64,000 bases of DNA, from contig NZ_CP114413.1 in NCBI RefSeq assembly GCF_027270315.1, positions 4,836,001 to 4,900,000 on the forward strand, read 5' to 3'. Shown here in pieces: positions 10,003 through 18,322 of the stretch (position 1 is the stretch's first letter; each line of letters starts with the position of its first letter). This DNA is from Streptomyces cinnabarinus (GTDB lineage Bacteria > Actinomycetota > Actinomycetes > Streptomycetales > Streptomycetaceae). Both the position numbers and the translations under genes were made by a program. Below the pieces are notes generated by a model. It was not told where the DNA came from. It saw only the letters and a program-made list of their open reading frames with translations, and searched no databases.

Positions 10003-11025
10003 ATGCCCATCGCAACCCCCGAGGTCTACAACGAGATGCTCGACCGGGCGAAGGCAGGCAAGTTCGCCTACCCGGCCATCAATGTGACCTCCTCCCAGAC
10101 CCTGCACGCTGCGCTGCGCGGCTTCGCGGAGGCCGAGAGCGACGGCATCGTCCAGATCTCCACCGGTGGCGCGGAGTTCCTCGGCGGTCAGCACAGCAAG
10201 GACATGGTCACCGGCGCCGTCGCCCTGGCCGAGTTCGCGCACATCGTCGCCGCGAAGTACGACGTCAACATCGCGCTGCACACCGACCACTGCCCCAAGG
10301 ACAAGCTGGACGCCTACGTGCGCCCGCTGATCGCCGTGTCCGAGGAGCGCGTCAAGGCCGGCGGCAACCCGCTGTTCCAGTCGCACATGTGGGACGGCTC
10401 GGCCGAGACCCTCGCCGACAACCTGGCCATCGCCCAGGAGCTGCTGCCCCGTGCCGCCGCCGCCAAGATCATCCTTGAGGTGGAGATCACCCCGACCGGC
10501 GGCGAGGAGGACGGCGTCAGCCACGAGATCAACGATGAGCTGTACACGACCGTCGACGACGCGCTCCGCACCGCCGAGGCCCTGGGCCTGGGCGAGAAGG
10601 GCCGCTACCTGCTGGCCGCCTCCTTCGGCAACGTGCACGGCGTCTACAAGCCGGGCAACGTGGTCCTGCGCCCCGAGCTGCTGAAGGACCTCCAGCAGGG
10701 CGTGGGCGAGAAGTACGGCAAGGGGAGCCCGTTCGACTTCGTCTTCCACGGCGGCTCCGGCTCCACCGCCGAGGAGATCGCCACCGCGCTGGAGAACGGC
10801 GTCGTGAAGATGAACCTGGACACGGACACCCAGTACGCCTTCACGCGTCCGGTCGCCGCGCACATGTTCCAGAACTACGACGGCGTCCTGAAGGTCGACG
10901 GCGAGGTCGGCAACAAGAAGACCTACGACCCGCGCACCTGGGGCAAGCTGGCCGAGGCGAGCATGGCCGCGCGGGTCCTGGAGGCCTGCGGCCACCTGCG
11001 CTCGACGGGCACGAAGATCAAGTAG
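10003..11025 (+). CDS. fba: Class II fructose-bisphosphate aldolase
   Basis: 340 residues. Zinc-dependent cleavage of fructose-1,6-bisphosphate to dihydroxyacetone phosphate and glyceraldehyde-3-phosphate in glycolysis and gluconeogenesis. Zinc and substrate motifs are visible: NIALHTDHCPKDKLD with the metal His, ILEVEITPTGGEEDG with the catalytic Glu, NVHGVYKPGN and FVFHGGSGSTAEEI, then KMNLDTDTQYAF. The length fits the class IIA type. The ATG has a good ribosome-binding site (AAGGAG, 7 bases upstream). It is followed by a strong hairpin, so it is probably a single-gene unit behind the 150-base promoter region after pyrE. Confidence 0.97.
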   Translation: MPIATPEVYNEMLDRAKAGKFAYPAINVTSSQTLHAALRGFAEAESDGIVQISTGGAEFLGGQHSKDMVTGAVALAEFAHIVAAKYDVNIALHTDHCPKDKLDAYVRPLIAVSEERVKAGGNPLFQSHMWDGSAETLADNLAIAQELLPRAAAAKIILEVEITPTGGEEDGVSHEINDELYTTVDDALRTAEALGLGEKGRYLLAASFGNVHGVYKPGNVVLRPELLKDLQQGVGEKYGKGSPFDFVFHGGSGSTAEEIATALENGVVKMNLDTDTQYAFTRPVAAHMFQNYDGVLKVDGEVGNKKTYDPRTWGKLAEASMAARVLEACGHLRSTGTKIK

Positions 11026-11042
11026 TCCCGTAGTGCACTCCT

Positions 11043-11086
11043 GAGCCCGGCGTCCGGCAGTCTCGACTGTCTACGGCGCCGGGCTC
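11043..11086 (+). terminator. Terminator after fba
   Basis: 10-bp stem gagcccggcg / cgccgggctc (11043-11052, 11077-11086) with a smaller inner hairpin (cagtc / gactg). It ends just before the promoter of the MFS gene. Confidence 0.75.
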
Positions 11087-11090
11087 GCTG

Positions 11091-11096
11091 TATATC
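11091..11096 (+). promoter_or_regulatory. Likely -10 box, leaderless promoter
   Basis: tatatc, 7 bases before the ATG at 11104. Confidence 0.45.
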
Positions 11097-11103
11097 TGGT
11101 GCC

Positions 11104-12552
11104 ATGCCCGACGTACGGCTCGCCTCCCCGCAGGGCCGCTGGATCCTGCTGACCACGATCCTCGGATCCAGCATGGCCCTGCTGGACTCCACCGTCGTCA
11201 ACATTGCCCTGCCCGCCATCGGCCGCGACCTCGACGCGAACCTCTCCGCGCTCCAGTGGACGTCCAACGCCTACCTGGTCACCCTGGCCGGGCTGATCCT
11301 CCTCGGCGGCTCCCTGGGCGACCGCTACGGCCGCCGCAAGATCTTCGTCATCGGTGTGGTGTGGTTCGCCCTGGCCTCGCTGCTGTGCGGGATCGCCCCG
11401 AACGCCGAGGTCCTCATCGCCGCCCGTGCCCTGCAAGGGGTGGGCGGCGCGCTCCTCACGCCGGGGTCACTGGCGCTCATCCAGGCCTCCTTCCACCCCG
11501 ACGACCGGGCGCGCGCGGTCGGCCTGTGGTCCGGGTTCGGCGGCATCGGGGCGGCCGTGGGGCCGTTCCTCGGCGGCTGGCTGGTGGACGGGCCCGGCTG
11601 GCGGTGGGTGTTCCTGCTGAACGTGCCGCTGGCGCTGGTCTGCGTGCCCATCGCGCTGCGCCATGTGCCCGAGTCCGGGGACGACACCGCGCACGGCCGC
11701 TTCGACGTCCTCGGCGCGGCCCTCGGGGCGCTGTCGCTCGCCCTGGTGACGTACGCGCTGATCGAGGCGGACTGGATCACCGCGGTCCTGGGCGCGGCCC
11801 TCGGCGTCGCCTTCGTGTACGTCGAGAAGCGGCGGCCGGACCCGATGATGCCGCTGGACATCTTCGCGTCCCGCCAGTTCACCGCGGTCAACCTGGTCAC
11901 CCTGTGCGTGTACGCGGCCCTCGGCGGGTTCTTCTTCCTCGCCGTGATCCAGCTCCAGGTCGTCTCCGGCTACTCGGCCCTGGCCGCCGGTACGGCGCTG
12001 CTGCCGACGACCGTCCTGATGCTGCTGCTGTCGGCCCGCTCCGGCGCTCTCGCCGGCAGGATCGGCCCGCGCATCCCGCTCACCGTGGGACCGCTGGTGA
12101 GCGCGGCCGGGCTGCTGTTGATGCTGCGCGTCGGCCCGGACGCCGACTACGTCACCGATGTCCTGCCCGCCGTCCTGGTCTTCGGGTTCGGCCTGGTCAC
12201 CCTGGTCGCCCCGCTGACGGCCACCGTCCTCGCCTCCGTGAACGTTGCGCGGGCGGGCCTGGCCAGCGGCATCAACAACGCGGCGGCCCGTGCCGCTGGC
12301 CTCGTCGCGGTCGCCGCGCTGCCGCTGCTGACCGGGATGGGCGAGGAGGCGTACCGCAACCCGGACGCCTTCGACAGCGCCTTCCAGGAGGCCATGCTGT
12401 GGTGCGCGGGCGTGCTGGTGGCGGGCTCGGTCCTGGCCTTCGCGACGGTACGCAGCCTGCCACCGGACTGCCGGAAGCCGGAGTGCCTTACGTACGGGGC
12501 GATCACGACGCCACCGCTGGAGGGGGAACCGGCGAAGAAGCGGCTCACCTAG
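11104..12552 (+). CDS. MFS exporter, DHA2 (14-TM, EmrB/QacA) family
   Basis: 482 residues with about 14 hydrophobic helices, the drug:H+ antiporter-2 layout. Typical motifs: LDSTVVNIALPAIGRDL in helix 1 (motif D1), LGDRYGRRKIFVIG (motif A) and GGIGAAVGPFLGGWL (motif C, antiporter signature). It probably exports a small amphipathic compound in exchange for protons; the substrate is unknown. No TetR or MarR gene is adjacent, so control is not evident. The start follows a -10 box directly. Confidence 0.9.
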   Translation: MPDVRLASPQGRWILLTTILGSSMALLDSTVVNIALPAIGRDLDANLSALQWTSNAYLVTLAGLILLGGSLGDRYGRRKIFVIGVVWFALASLLCGIAPNAEVLIAARALQGVGGALLTPGSLALIQASFHPDDRARAVGLWSGFGGIGAAVGPFLGGWLVDGPGWRWVFLLNVPLALVCVPIALRHVPESGDDTAHGRFDVLGAALGALSLALVTYALIEADWITAVLGAALGVAFVYVEKRRPDPMMPLDIFASRQFTAVNLVTLCVYAALGGFFFLAVIQLQVVSGYSALAAGTALLPTTVLMLLLSARSGALAGRIGPRIPLTVGPLVSAAGLLLMLRVGPDADYVTDVLPAVLVFGFGLVTLVAPLTATVLASVNVARAGLASGINNAAARAAGLVAVAALPLLTGMGEEAYRNPDAFDSAFQEAMLWCAGVLVAGSVLAFATVRSLPPDCRKPECLTYGAITTPPLEGEPAKKRLT

Positions 12553-12600
12553 CGCCCGGGAGGGGACCGGCCCGAGCGGCGCGTCGGGCGGCCGATACAC

Positions 12601-12606
12601 CAGACT
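12601..12606 (+). promoter_or_regulatory. Likely -10 box, leaderless promoter
   Basis: cagact, 6 bases before the ATG at 12613. The same box and spacing precede the histidine kinase gene at 29957. Confidence 0.4.
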
Positions 12607-12612
12607 GGAACC

Positions 12613-13026
12613 ATGACGATTCACGAGAACCTTCTCGGGGGACCGCCCCCGACCCACCTCCCCGACGATCCGGAGCCGCGTGAGCTCCTCGCGTCCGGTA
12701 CGGCGCCCGCCGATGTCGCCGCGAAGTACCCGACGTCCTCGCTGGCCTGGGCACAGCTGGCCGACGACGCGTTCGAGCGGGGCAGCGTCGTGGAGTCGTA
12801 CGCCTACGCCCGTACCGGCTACCACCGCGGCCTGGACGCGCTGCGCCGCAACGGCTGGAAGGGCCACGGCCCGGTGCCCTGGGAGCACGAGCCGAACCGC
12901 GGCTTCCTGCGCGCCCTGCACGCCCTCGCCCGCGCCGCGGGTTCGATCGGCGAGCAGGAGGAGTACGAGCGCTGCTCGCAGTTCCTGAAGGACTCCTCCC
13001 CGACGGCTGCGCAGACGCTCGGCTAG
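12613..13026 (+). CDS. DUF3151 family protein
   Basis: 137 residues, soluble and mostly helical. It shows the DUF3151 pattern: an N-terminal HENLLGGPPPTHLP extension, YPTSSLAWAQLADDA, ESYAYARTGYHRGLDALRRNGWKG and a final helix beginning NRGFLRALHALARAA. The helices resemble TPR-like repeats. The function is unknown, but the family is well conserved in actinobacteria. It stands alone ahead of the kynurenine genes, separated from kynA by 149 bases. Confidence 0.82.
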   Translation: MTIHENLLGGPPPTHLPDDPEPRELLASGTAPADVAAKYPTSSLAWAQLADDAFERGSVVESYAYARTGYHRGLDALRRNGWKGHGPVPWEHEPNRGFLRALHALARAAGSIGEQEEYERCSQFLKDSSPTAAQTLG

Positions 13027-13175
13027 ACCGTGTCTTGAGTGCGGGTCCGGCTGTGATCCAGTCGGGCCTTGCACTTTTCGGGGAGGACCCCGGAGGATTC
13101 GGGTGGGGACCGGGGCCCCCGTGTCGATAACGGCAGGGGCGGACCGCTACCCGGAGTACACAACAGGAGACAGCG

Positions 13176-14015
13176 ATGTCCCACGAGGCTCACGAAACCC
13201 AGGAGCCCGAGACCCCGCATCTCGACTTCGCAGGCACGACGCCGTACGAGGACTACGTCAAGGCGGACGTGCTCACCCATCTCCAGCACACCCTCTCCGA
13301 CGATCCCGGAGAGATGGTCTTCCTGGTCACCACCCAGGTCATGGAGCTGTGGTTCACCGTCGTCGTCCATGAGTGGGAGACCGCCGCGCACGCGCTGCGC
13401 GAGGACCGGGTGCCGGTCGCGATCGACGCGCTGAAGCGTTCGGTACGGGAGCTGGAGGCGCTGAACGCCTCCTGGAAGCCGCTCGGCCAGCTCACCCCGG
13501 CCCAGTTCAACTCCTACCGCTCCGCCCTCGGCGAGGGCTCCGGCTTCCAGTCGGCGATGTACCGGCGGATGGAGTTCCTGCTCGGCGAGAAGTCCGCGTC
13601 CATGCTCGTCCCGCACCGCGGCGCGCCCCGCGTCCACGCGGAACTGGAGAAGGCGCTGCACGAGCCGAGCCTGTACGACGAGGTGCTGCGGCTGCTGTCC
13701 CGGCGCGGGCACCCGATCCCCGCCTCCGTGCTGCACCGTGACGTCTCCGCGCGCTACGAGCCCTCCGACGCGGTCGAGGCCGCCTGGACGGCCGTCTACT
13801 CCGGTGACGCCGGGGACGAGGTCGCCCGGCTGGGCGAGGCGCTCACGGACGTCGGCGAGCTGGTGTGGCGCTGGCGCAACGACCACCTGGTCGCCACCCG
13901 CCGCGCGATGGGCTCCAAGGCGGGCACGGGCGGTTCGGCCGGGGTGGCCTGGCTGGAGAAGCGCGCCCGCAAGAACGTCTTCCCCGAGCTGTGGACGGCG
14001 AGGTCCCATGTCTGA
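13176..14015 (+). CDS. kynA: Tryptophan 2,3-dioxygenase
   Basis: 279 residues. A heme enzyme that opens the indole ring of L-tryptophan with O2 to give N-formylkynurenine. Family features: LDFAGTTPYEDYVKAD at the N-terminus, FLVTTQVMELWF (contains the substrate/heme region) and NSYRSALGEGSGFQSAMYRRMEFLLG. The C-terminal LVWRWRNDHLVATRRAMGSKAGTGGS carries the proximal His. The ribosome-binding site is AGGAG, 6-8 bases upstream. The stop overlaps the start of kynU by 8 bases, so the two are translationally coupled. Confidence 0.97.
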   Translation: MSHEAHETQEPETPHLDFAGTTPYEDYVKADVLTHLQHTLSDDPGEMVFLVTTQVMELWFTVVVHEWETAAHALREDRVPVAIDALKRSVRELEALNASWKPLGQLTPAQFNSYRSALGEGSGFQSAMYRRMEFLLGEKSASMLVPHRGAPRVHAELEKALHEPSLYDEVLRLLSRRGHPIPASVLHRDVSARYEPSDAVEAAWTAVYSGDAGDEVARLGEALTDVGELVWRWRNDHLVATRRAMGSKAGTGGSAGVAWLEKRARKNVFPELWTARSHV

Positions 14016-15195
14016 GCTCAGGGTCCGGGCGGAGAAGCTCGACGCCGCGGACGAACTCAGCGCCAAGCGGGGCGAGTTCGTCCTCGACGAGGCCGTCTAC
14101 CTCGACGGCAACTCGCTCGGCGCGCTCCCGGCGAACGTGCCGGACCGGGTCGCGGACGTGGTCCGGCGTCAGTGGGGCGCCCTGCGCATCCGGTCCTGGG
14201 AGGAGAGCGGCTGGTGGACCGCCCCCGAGCGGATCGGCGACCGGATCGCTCCGCTGGTCGGGGCCGCGCCGGGGCAGATCGTGGTCGGCGACTCGACAAG
14301 TGTCAATGTTTTCAAGGCACTTGTGGCGGCGGTAAGGGTGGCCGGGGAGGGTCGCGACGAGATCGTCGTGGACGCCACGACCTTCCCGACGGACGGATAC
14401 ATCGCGGCGTCGGCGGCCCGGATGACCGGCTGCACGCTGCGTCCGGTGGACCCGTCCGAGGTCCCCTCGGTCCTGGGTGACCGGACGGCCGCCGTCCTGC
14501 TCAACCACGTCGACTACCGCACCGGGCGGCTGCACGACCTGCCGTCGCTGACGGCCGCGGTGCACGCGGCGGGGGCGCCGGTGGTCTGGGACCTGTGCCA
14601 CAGCGCGGGAGCCCTGCCGGTGGGCCTGGACCAGCACGGCGTCGACCTGGCGGTCGGCTGCACCTACAAGTACCTGAACGGGGGCCCGGGTTCACCGGCG
14701 TACCTCTACGTACGGGCGGATCTCCAGGACCGCTTCGACTCCCCGCTGCCGGGCTGGAACTCCCACGTGGACCCCTTCGGCATGCGCGGCGACTACGAAC
14801 CGGCGGCGGGCGCCCCGCGCGGCCGTGTCGGCACGCCGGACATCCTCTCCATGCTCGCCCTGGAGGCGGCGCTGGAGGTCTGGGACGACGTCTCGGTGGA
14901 GTCGGTGCGCGCGAAGTCCCTGGCCCTGACGGACTTCTTCCTGGAGTGCGTCGAGGAGTACGTCCCCGGCGGCCGGGTGGAGTCCCTGACCCCGGTGGCG
15001 CACGGGGAGCGCGGCAGCCAGGTCGCGCTGCGCTGCGACGACGCGGCCACGGTGATGGAGCGGCTGATCGAGCGGGGAGTGGTGGGCGACTTCCGGTCCC
15101 CGGACGTCCTCCGCTTCGGCTTCACCCCGCTGTACGTCGGATTCGCGGACGTGGAGAGGGCGGCACGGACGCTGGCGGAGACGCTCGCCGGGTGA
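14008..15195 (+). CDS. kynU: Kynureninase
   Basis: 395 residues from the ATG that overlaps the end of kynA. A PLP enzyme that splits kynurenine into anthranilate and alanine (or 3-hydroxykynurenine into 3-hydroxyanthranilate). Motifs: VYLDGNSLGALP near residue 30, VVGDSTSVNVFK near 93, VVWDLCHSAGALPVGLD near 192, and the PLP lysine K221 in CTYKYLNGGPGSPAYLYV. With kynA and kynB it completes a tryptophan-to-anthranilate route. In some streptomycetes this route supplies antibiotic precursors, but no such cluster is visible here. Confidence 0.97.
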   Translation: MSELRVRAEKLDAADELSAKRGEFVLDEAVYLDGNSLGALPANVPDRVADVVRRQWGALRIRSWEESGWWTAPERIGDRIAPLVGAAPGQIVVGDSTSVNVFKALVAAVRVAGEGRDEIVVDATTFPTDGYIAASAARMTGCTLRPVDPSEVPSVLGDRTAAVLLNHVDYRTGRLHDLPSLTAAVHAAGAPVVWDLCHSAGALPVGLDQHGVDLAVGCTYKYLNGGPGSPAYLYVRADLQDRFDSPLPGWNSHVDPFGMRGDYEPAAGAPRGRVGTPDILSMLALEAALEVWDDVSVESVRAKSLALTDFFLECVEEYVPGGRVESLTPVAHGERGSQVALRCDDAATVMERLIERGVVGDFRSPDVLRFGFTPLYVGFADVERAARTLAETLAG

Positions 15196-15200
15196 CCCCT

Positions 15201-15230
15201 CGGTGGGCGCCGCCCGGCCGGCGCCCACCG
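15201..15230 (+). terminator. Terminator after kynU
   Basis: Perfect 11-bp stem cggtgggcgcc / ggcgcccaccg with an 8-base loop, 5 bases after the kynU stop. Confidence 0.75.
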
Positions 15231-15374
15231 CCCGCGCGGTACAGAACCGTTTACCCCTCACCCAGCGTGACATCCGCGTGTCCGCGCACGTCACCGGGCT
15301 GATACCGTCCCCGCCAACGGGCGCATCTCTTCACCTGGTCCGCCAATTGGATTTCATCGCTGAGAGGTTGGAGC

Positions 15375-16235
15375 ATGCCGGACGACGCCGCCGCAGCCCG
15401 GTCCGCCGCTGAGGAGCAGTCGGCCTTCTCGCACCCGCCCGTCGAGCCCGACGCGAGCGCCGCGTACGGCGACCACCCCGACCAGGTGATCGACTTCTAC
15501 GCCCCGCGCACCGAGACCGACCTCGCCCCTCTCGTGGTCGTCCTGCACGGCGGCGCCTGGCGCGCCCCGTACGACCGCCGCCACATCACCCCGTTCTGCG
15601 ACTTCCTGGCCCGCCGGGGCTTCGCCGTGGCCAATGTCGAGTACCGCAAGGGAGCGGAGGGCACGAAGGACGTGGCCGGCCGCTGGCCCGACACCCTCGA
15701 CGACGTGGCCGCCGCGCTGGCCGCGCTGCCCGCGCTGACCAGGACGCACCTCCCGCAGGCCGACCCCCGGCGCACCGTCGTCACCGGTCACTCCGCCGGC
15801 GGTCAGCTCGCGCTGTGGGCGGCCGCCCGCCATGTGCTGCCCGCCGACGCGCCCTGGCGCACCGACGGCCCCGCCCCGCTGCGCGGTGTCGTCGCGCTCG
15901 CCCCGATCGCCGACTTCCTGGTCGCCGACAAGCTGGACGTCTGCGGTGGCGCGGCACGTCAACTCCTGGGCGGCGACGAGCACTTCGCCGAGCGGCGGCC
16001 GTACGCCGACCCCGCGCTGCTGCTGCCCACCGGTATCGCCACCACCCTCGTGCAGGGCCGCACCGACGTGGATGTGCCGCAGGCGGTCGCCGAGGCGTAC
16101 GCGGACGCGGCGGCGAAGGCGGGTGAGGTGGTCGGGCTGACGCTGCTGGAGGACGTGGGCCACTTCCCGCTGATCGACCCGGTGGCCGACGCGTGCGCGG
16201 TGGTGGCGGAGGAGATCGCCCAGCTCGCCTGGTGA
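15375..16235 (+). CDS. kynB: Alpha/beta hydrolase, probable arylformamidase (kynurenine formamidase)
   Basis: 286 residues with the arylformamidase/BD-FAE-type hydrolase signature: oxyanion motif HGGAW (58-62), nucleophile GHSAGG with S140, and a late acid and His (DVGHFPLID with the His near 268). Arylformamidase hydrolyses N-formylkynurenine to kynurenine and formate, exactly the step missing between kynA and kynU. Context plus the HGG-x-W fold class make this the best call, though the sequence alone would also allow another small esterase. A terminator after kynU and a 179-base gap suggest its own promoter. Confidence 0.8.
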   Translation: MPDDAAAARSAAEEQSAFSHPPVEPDASAAYGDHPDQVIDFYAPRTETDLAPLVVVLHGGAWRAPYDRRHITPFCDFLARRGFAVANVEYRKGAEGTKDVAGRWPDTLDDVAAALAALPALTRTHLPQADPRRTVVTGHSAGGQLALWAAARHVLPADAPWRTDGPAPLRGVVALAPIADFLVADKLDVCGGAARQLLGGDEHFAERRPYADPALLLPTGIATTLVQGRTDVDVPQAVAEAYADAAAKAGEVVGLTLLEDVGHFPLIDPVADACAVVAEEIAQLAW

Positions 16236-16327
16236 CGGGTGCCCCCGGTGCCGTGGCCGCCGTAGTACTTGAGACGGACCCCGAAGGACCCTTCTCGCAG
16301 GTGACGACGGCGACCCGGGCCTGCGCC

Positions 16328-16333
16328 TACCGT
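16328..16333 (+). promoter_or_regulatory. Likely -10 box, leaderless promoter
   Basis: taccgt, 7 bases before GTG 16341. It overlaps an earlier GTG at 16332, which argues against that earlier start. Confidence 0.4.
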
Positions 16334-16340
16334 GCTGTAC

Positions 16341-17660
16341 GTGACCGAGACGACCAGCAAGACCCTCAGCCCGGAGTTCCGGCTGGCCGCTGACGCCCTG
16401 CGCGGGCTGCGGCAGGACCTGTTCCACGACGCCTTCGCCTACCGGCCGCTGCCCCGGCTGCGCACCGACGGCCCGCTGGTCCGGCTGCTGCCCGCCCGGA
16501 TGCGGGAGTACGCGGCCTGGACCCCGCACGCGCTGATCGCGGTGGCCGCCCTTTTCGCGGTGATCGCCGCGAACGAGGACAGCCAGACCGCGCTCACGCT
16601 GGCCGGTCCGCTCTGCGCGATCCCCGTCCTGCTGGTCATGGTGCGGCCCATCGGAGCGTTCTGGCTGTCCATGGCCGCCACTCCGGTCGTCGGAGTCCTC
16701 GGCGGCGCCTGGAGCGAGTGGCCGTGGATGGCCGGGGCCGTCGTCAGCCATCTGACGGTGCTGACGGTGGTCGCGGTGCGCACCAGGCCGCGCACCGCGC
16801 TGTGGATGTGGCTGCTGACCGGGGCGTACGGCCTGGTGTCGGAGGCCGGGTTCGGCCGCGGCTACTACTACGGCTCCAACACCGGCCCGATGATGACGAT
16901 CTCCGCGCTGATCCTGCTCTGCGTCGCCGTCTGGCACATCCGCCGTGAGGCGAAGCAGGAGGTGACCGCGCAGGCGACGGTGACCGCGCAGGAGCGGTCG
17001 AAGCGGACCCTGCTGGAGGAGCGCTCCACGATCGCCCGTGAGCTGCACGACGTGGTCGCCCACCACATGTCGGTCGTCGCCATCCAGGCGGAGGCCGCGC
17101 CCTACCGGGTGGAGAACCCGCCGGAGGAACTGGAGCGGGCCTTCGCCACCATTCGGGAGAACGCGGTGGCGGCGCTGACCGAACTGCGCCGGGTCCTGGG
17201 CGTCGTACGTGCCGAGGACTATGAGGCCCCGGACGCCCCGCAGCCCACGCTCGGCGACCTCGACGCGCTGCTCGCCAATGTGCGCGACGCCGGGCTGAGC
17301 GTCGACAAGACGGTGACCGGAGCGGTGCGCGAACTGCCGCAGGGCGTCGAGCTGTCGGCGTACCGAATAGTCCAGGAGGCCCTGAGCAACACCCTGCGGC
17401 ACGCGCCCGGCGCGGAGGCGAAGGTGGAGATCGGCTACGTCCTGGGCGGCCTGGGCCTGCGTATCGTCAACACCCCGCCGCCGGCACCTGCGTTGATCAA
17501 GCCCTCGCCCGGCGCGGGACACGGCATCACCGGCATGCGGGAGCGGGTGACCATGCTGAACGGCGAGATGACGGCCGGAGCGACGGACGAAGGCGGTTAC
17601 GAGGTGGCGGTGTTCCTCCCGGTGCCGCACCTGGGCGACGTCGCGGGTGACGAGGCATGA
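16341..17660 (+). CDS. Sensor histidine kinase, NarL-type partner (HisKA_3)
   Basis: About 439 residues. The start is taken at GTG 16341, 7 bases after a -10 box; a GTG three codons earlier is possible. The N-terminal half has about five to six transmembrane helices with little outside sequence, so it probably senses a membrane signal. The kinase core has the HisKA_3 phospho-His in RSTIARELHDVVAHHMSVV and an HATPase domain (QEALSNTLRHAPGA, then GHGITGMRERV). Its last bases overlap the response regulator (ATGA). No dedicated target gene is obvious nearby. Confidence 0.92.
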   Translation: MTETTSKTLSPEFRLAADALRGLRQDLFHDAFAYRPLPRLRTDGPLVRLLPARMREYAAWTPHALIAVAALFAVIAANEDSQTALTLAGPLCAIPVLLVMVRPIGAFWLSMAATPVVGVLGGAWSEWPWMAGAVVSHLTVLTVVAVRTRPRTALWMWLLTGAYGLVSEAGFGRGYYYGSNTGPMMTISALILLCVAVWHIRREAKQEVTAQATVTAQERSKRTLLEERSTIARELHDVVAHHMSVVAIQAEAAPYRVENPPEELERAFATIRENAVAALTELRRVLGVVRAEDYEAPDAPQPTLGDLDALLANVRDAGLSVDKTVTGAVRELPQGVELSAYRIVQEALSNTLRHAPGAEAKVEIGYVLGGLGLRIVNTPPPAPALIKPSPGAGHGITGMRERVTMLNGEMTAGATDEGGYEVAVFLPVPHLGDVAGDEA

Positions 17661-18322
17661 CGATCCGCGTCCTGATCGCCGACGACCAGATGATGGTCCG
17701 CGAGGGCTTCTCGGTGCTGCTGAACGCGATGCCGGACATCGAGGTCGTCGGCGAGGCGGTGAACGGCCGTGAGGCGGTGGCGAAGGTTCGCGAACTCGCC
17801 CCCGACGTCGTCCTGATGGACATCCGCATGCCTGAGCTGAACGGCATCGAGGCGACCCGGGAGATCGTGGCGGCGGACGGCACGGCGAGGGTGCTGGTCC
17901 TGACCACCTTCGACCTCGACGAGTACGTCTACCAGGCGCTGCGCGCCGGGGCCTCCGGCTTCCTGCTCAAGGACGCCTCGGCGCGCCAACTGGCGGACGG
18001 GGTGCGGGTGGTGGCCTCCGGCGAGGCACTCCTCGCCCCCTCGGTCACCCGCCGCCTGATCACGGAGTTCTCCAAACTGTCCGAGGCTCCGAGGGCGTTC
18101 ACCGGAGCCCACGCGGCCTACGGCGACCTCACCGAGCGCGAGACGGAGGTGCTGGTGCTGATCGCCCAGGGCCTGTCCAACGCGGAGATCGCCGGGCGCC
18201 TGGTGGTGGCGGAGTCGACGATCAAGACCCACGTCAGCCGGATCCTGGTGAAACTGGGCCTCAGGGACCGCACCCAGGCCGCGGTGTTCGCGTACGAGGC
18301 ACGGCTGGTGACGCCGGGCTGA
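17657..18322 (+). CDS. Response regulator, NarL/LuxR family
   Basis: 221 residues. Receiver domain with acidic pocket IADDQMMVREG, phospho-acceptor Asp in PDVVLMDIRMPELNG and Lys in FLLKDAS. The C-terminal LuxR-type helix-turn-helix is seen in LTERETEVLVLIAQGLSNAEIAGRLVVAESTIKTHVSRIL. It is translationally coupled to the upstream kinase. Its stop codon abuts the stop of the opposite-strand gene, sharing the sequence tgatca. Confidence 0.95.
   Translation: MTIRVLIADDQMMVREGFSVLLNAMPDIEVVGEAVNGREAVAKVRELAPDVVLMDIRMPELNGIEATREIVAADGTARVLVLTTFDLDEYVYQALRAGASGFLLKDASARQLADGVRVVASGEALLAPSVTRRLITEFSKLSEAPRAFTGAHAAYGDLTERETEVLVLIAQGLSNAEIAGRLVVAESTIKTHVSRILVKLGLRDRTQAAVFAYEARLVTPG

Noticed and set aside
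12478..12490. A tta in the MFS gene as a bldA codon
   Set aside because: Out of frame: the codons read ctt-acg. The same check removed tta in the kinase at 17598, the MarR gene at 43965 and lysC at 56401.
15354..17630. 758-residue minus-strand open frame opposite kynB and the kinase
   Set aside because: It is antisense to two genes with clear catalytic motifs and has itself only His/Arg/Gly/Gln-rich low-complexity sequence.
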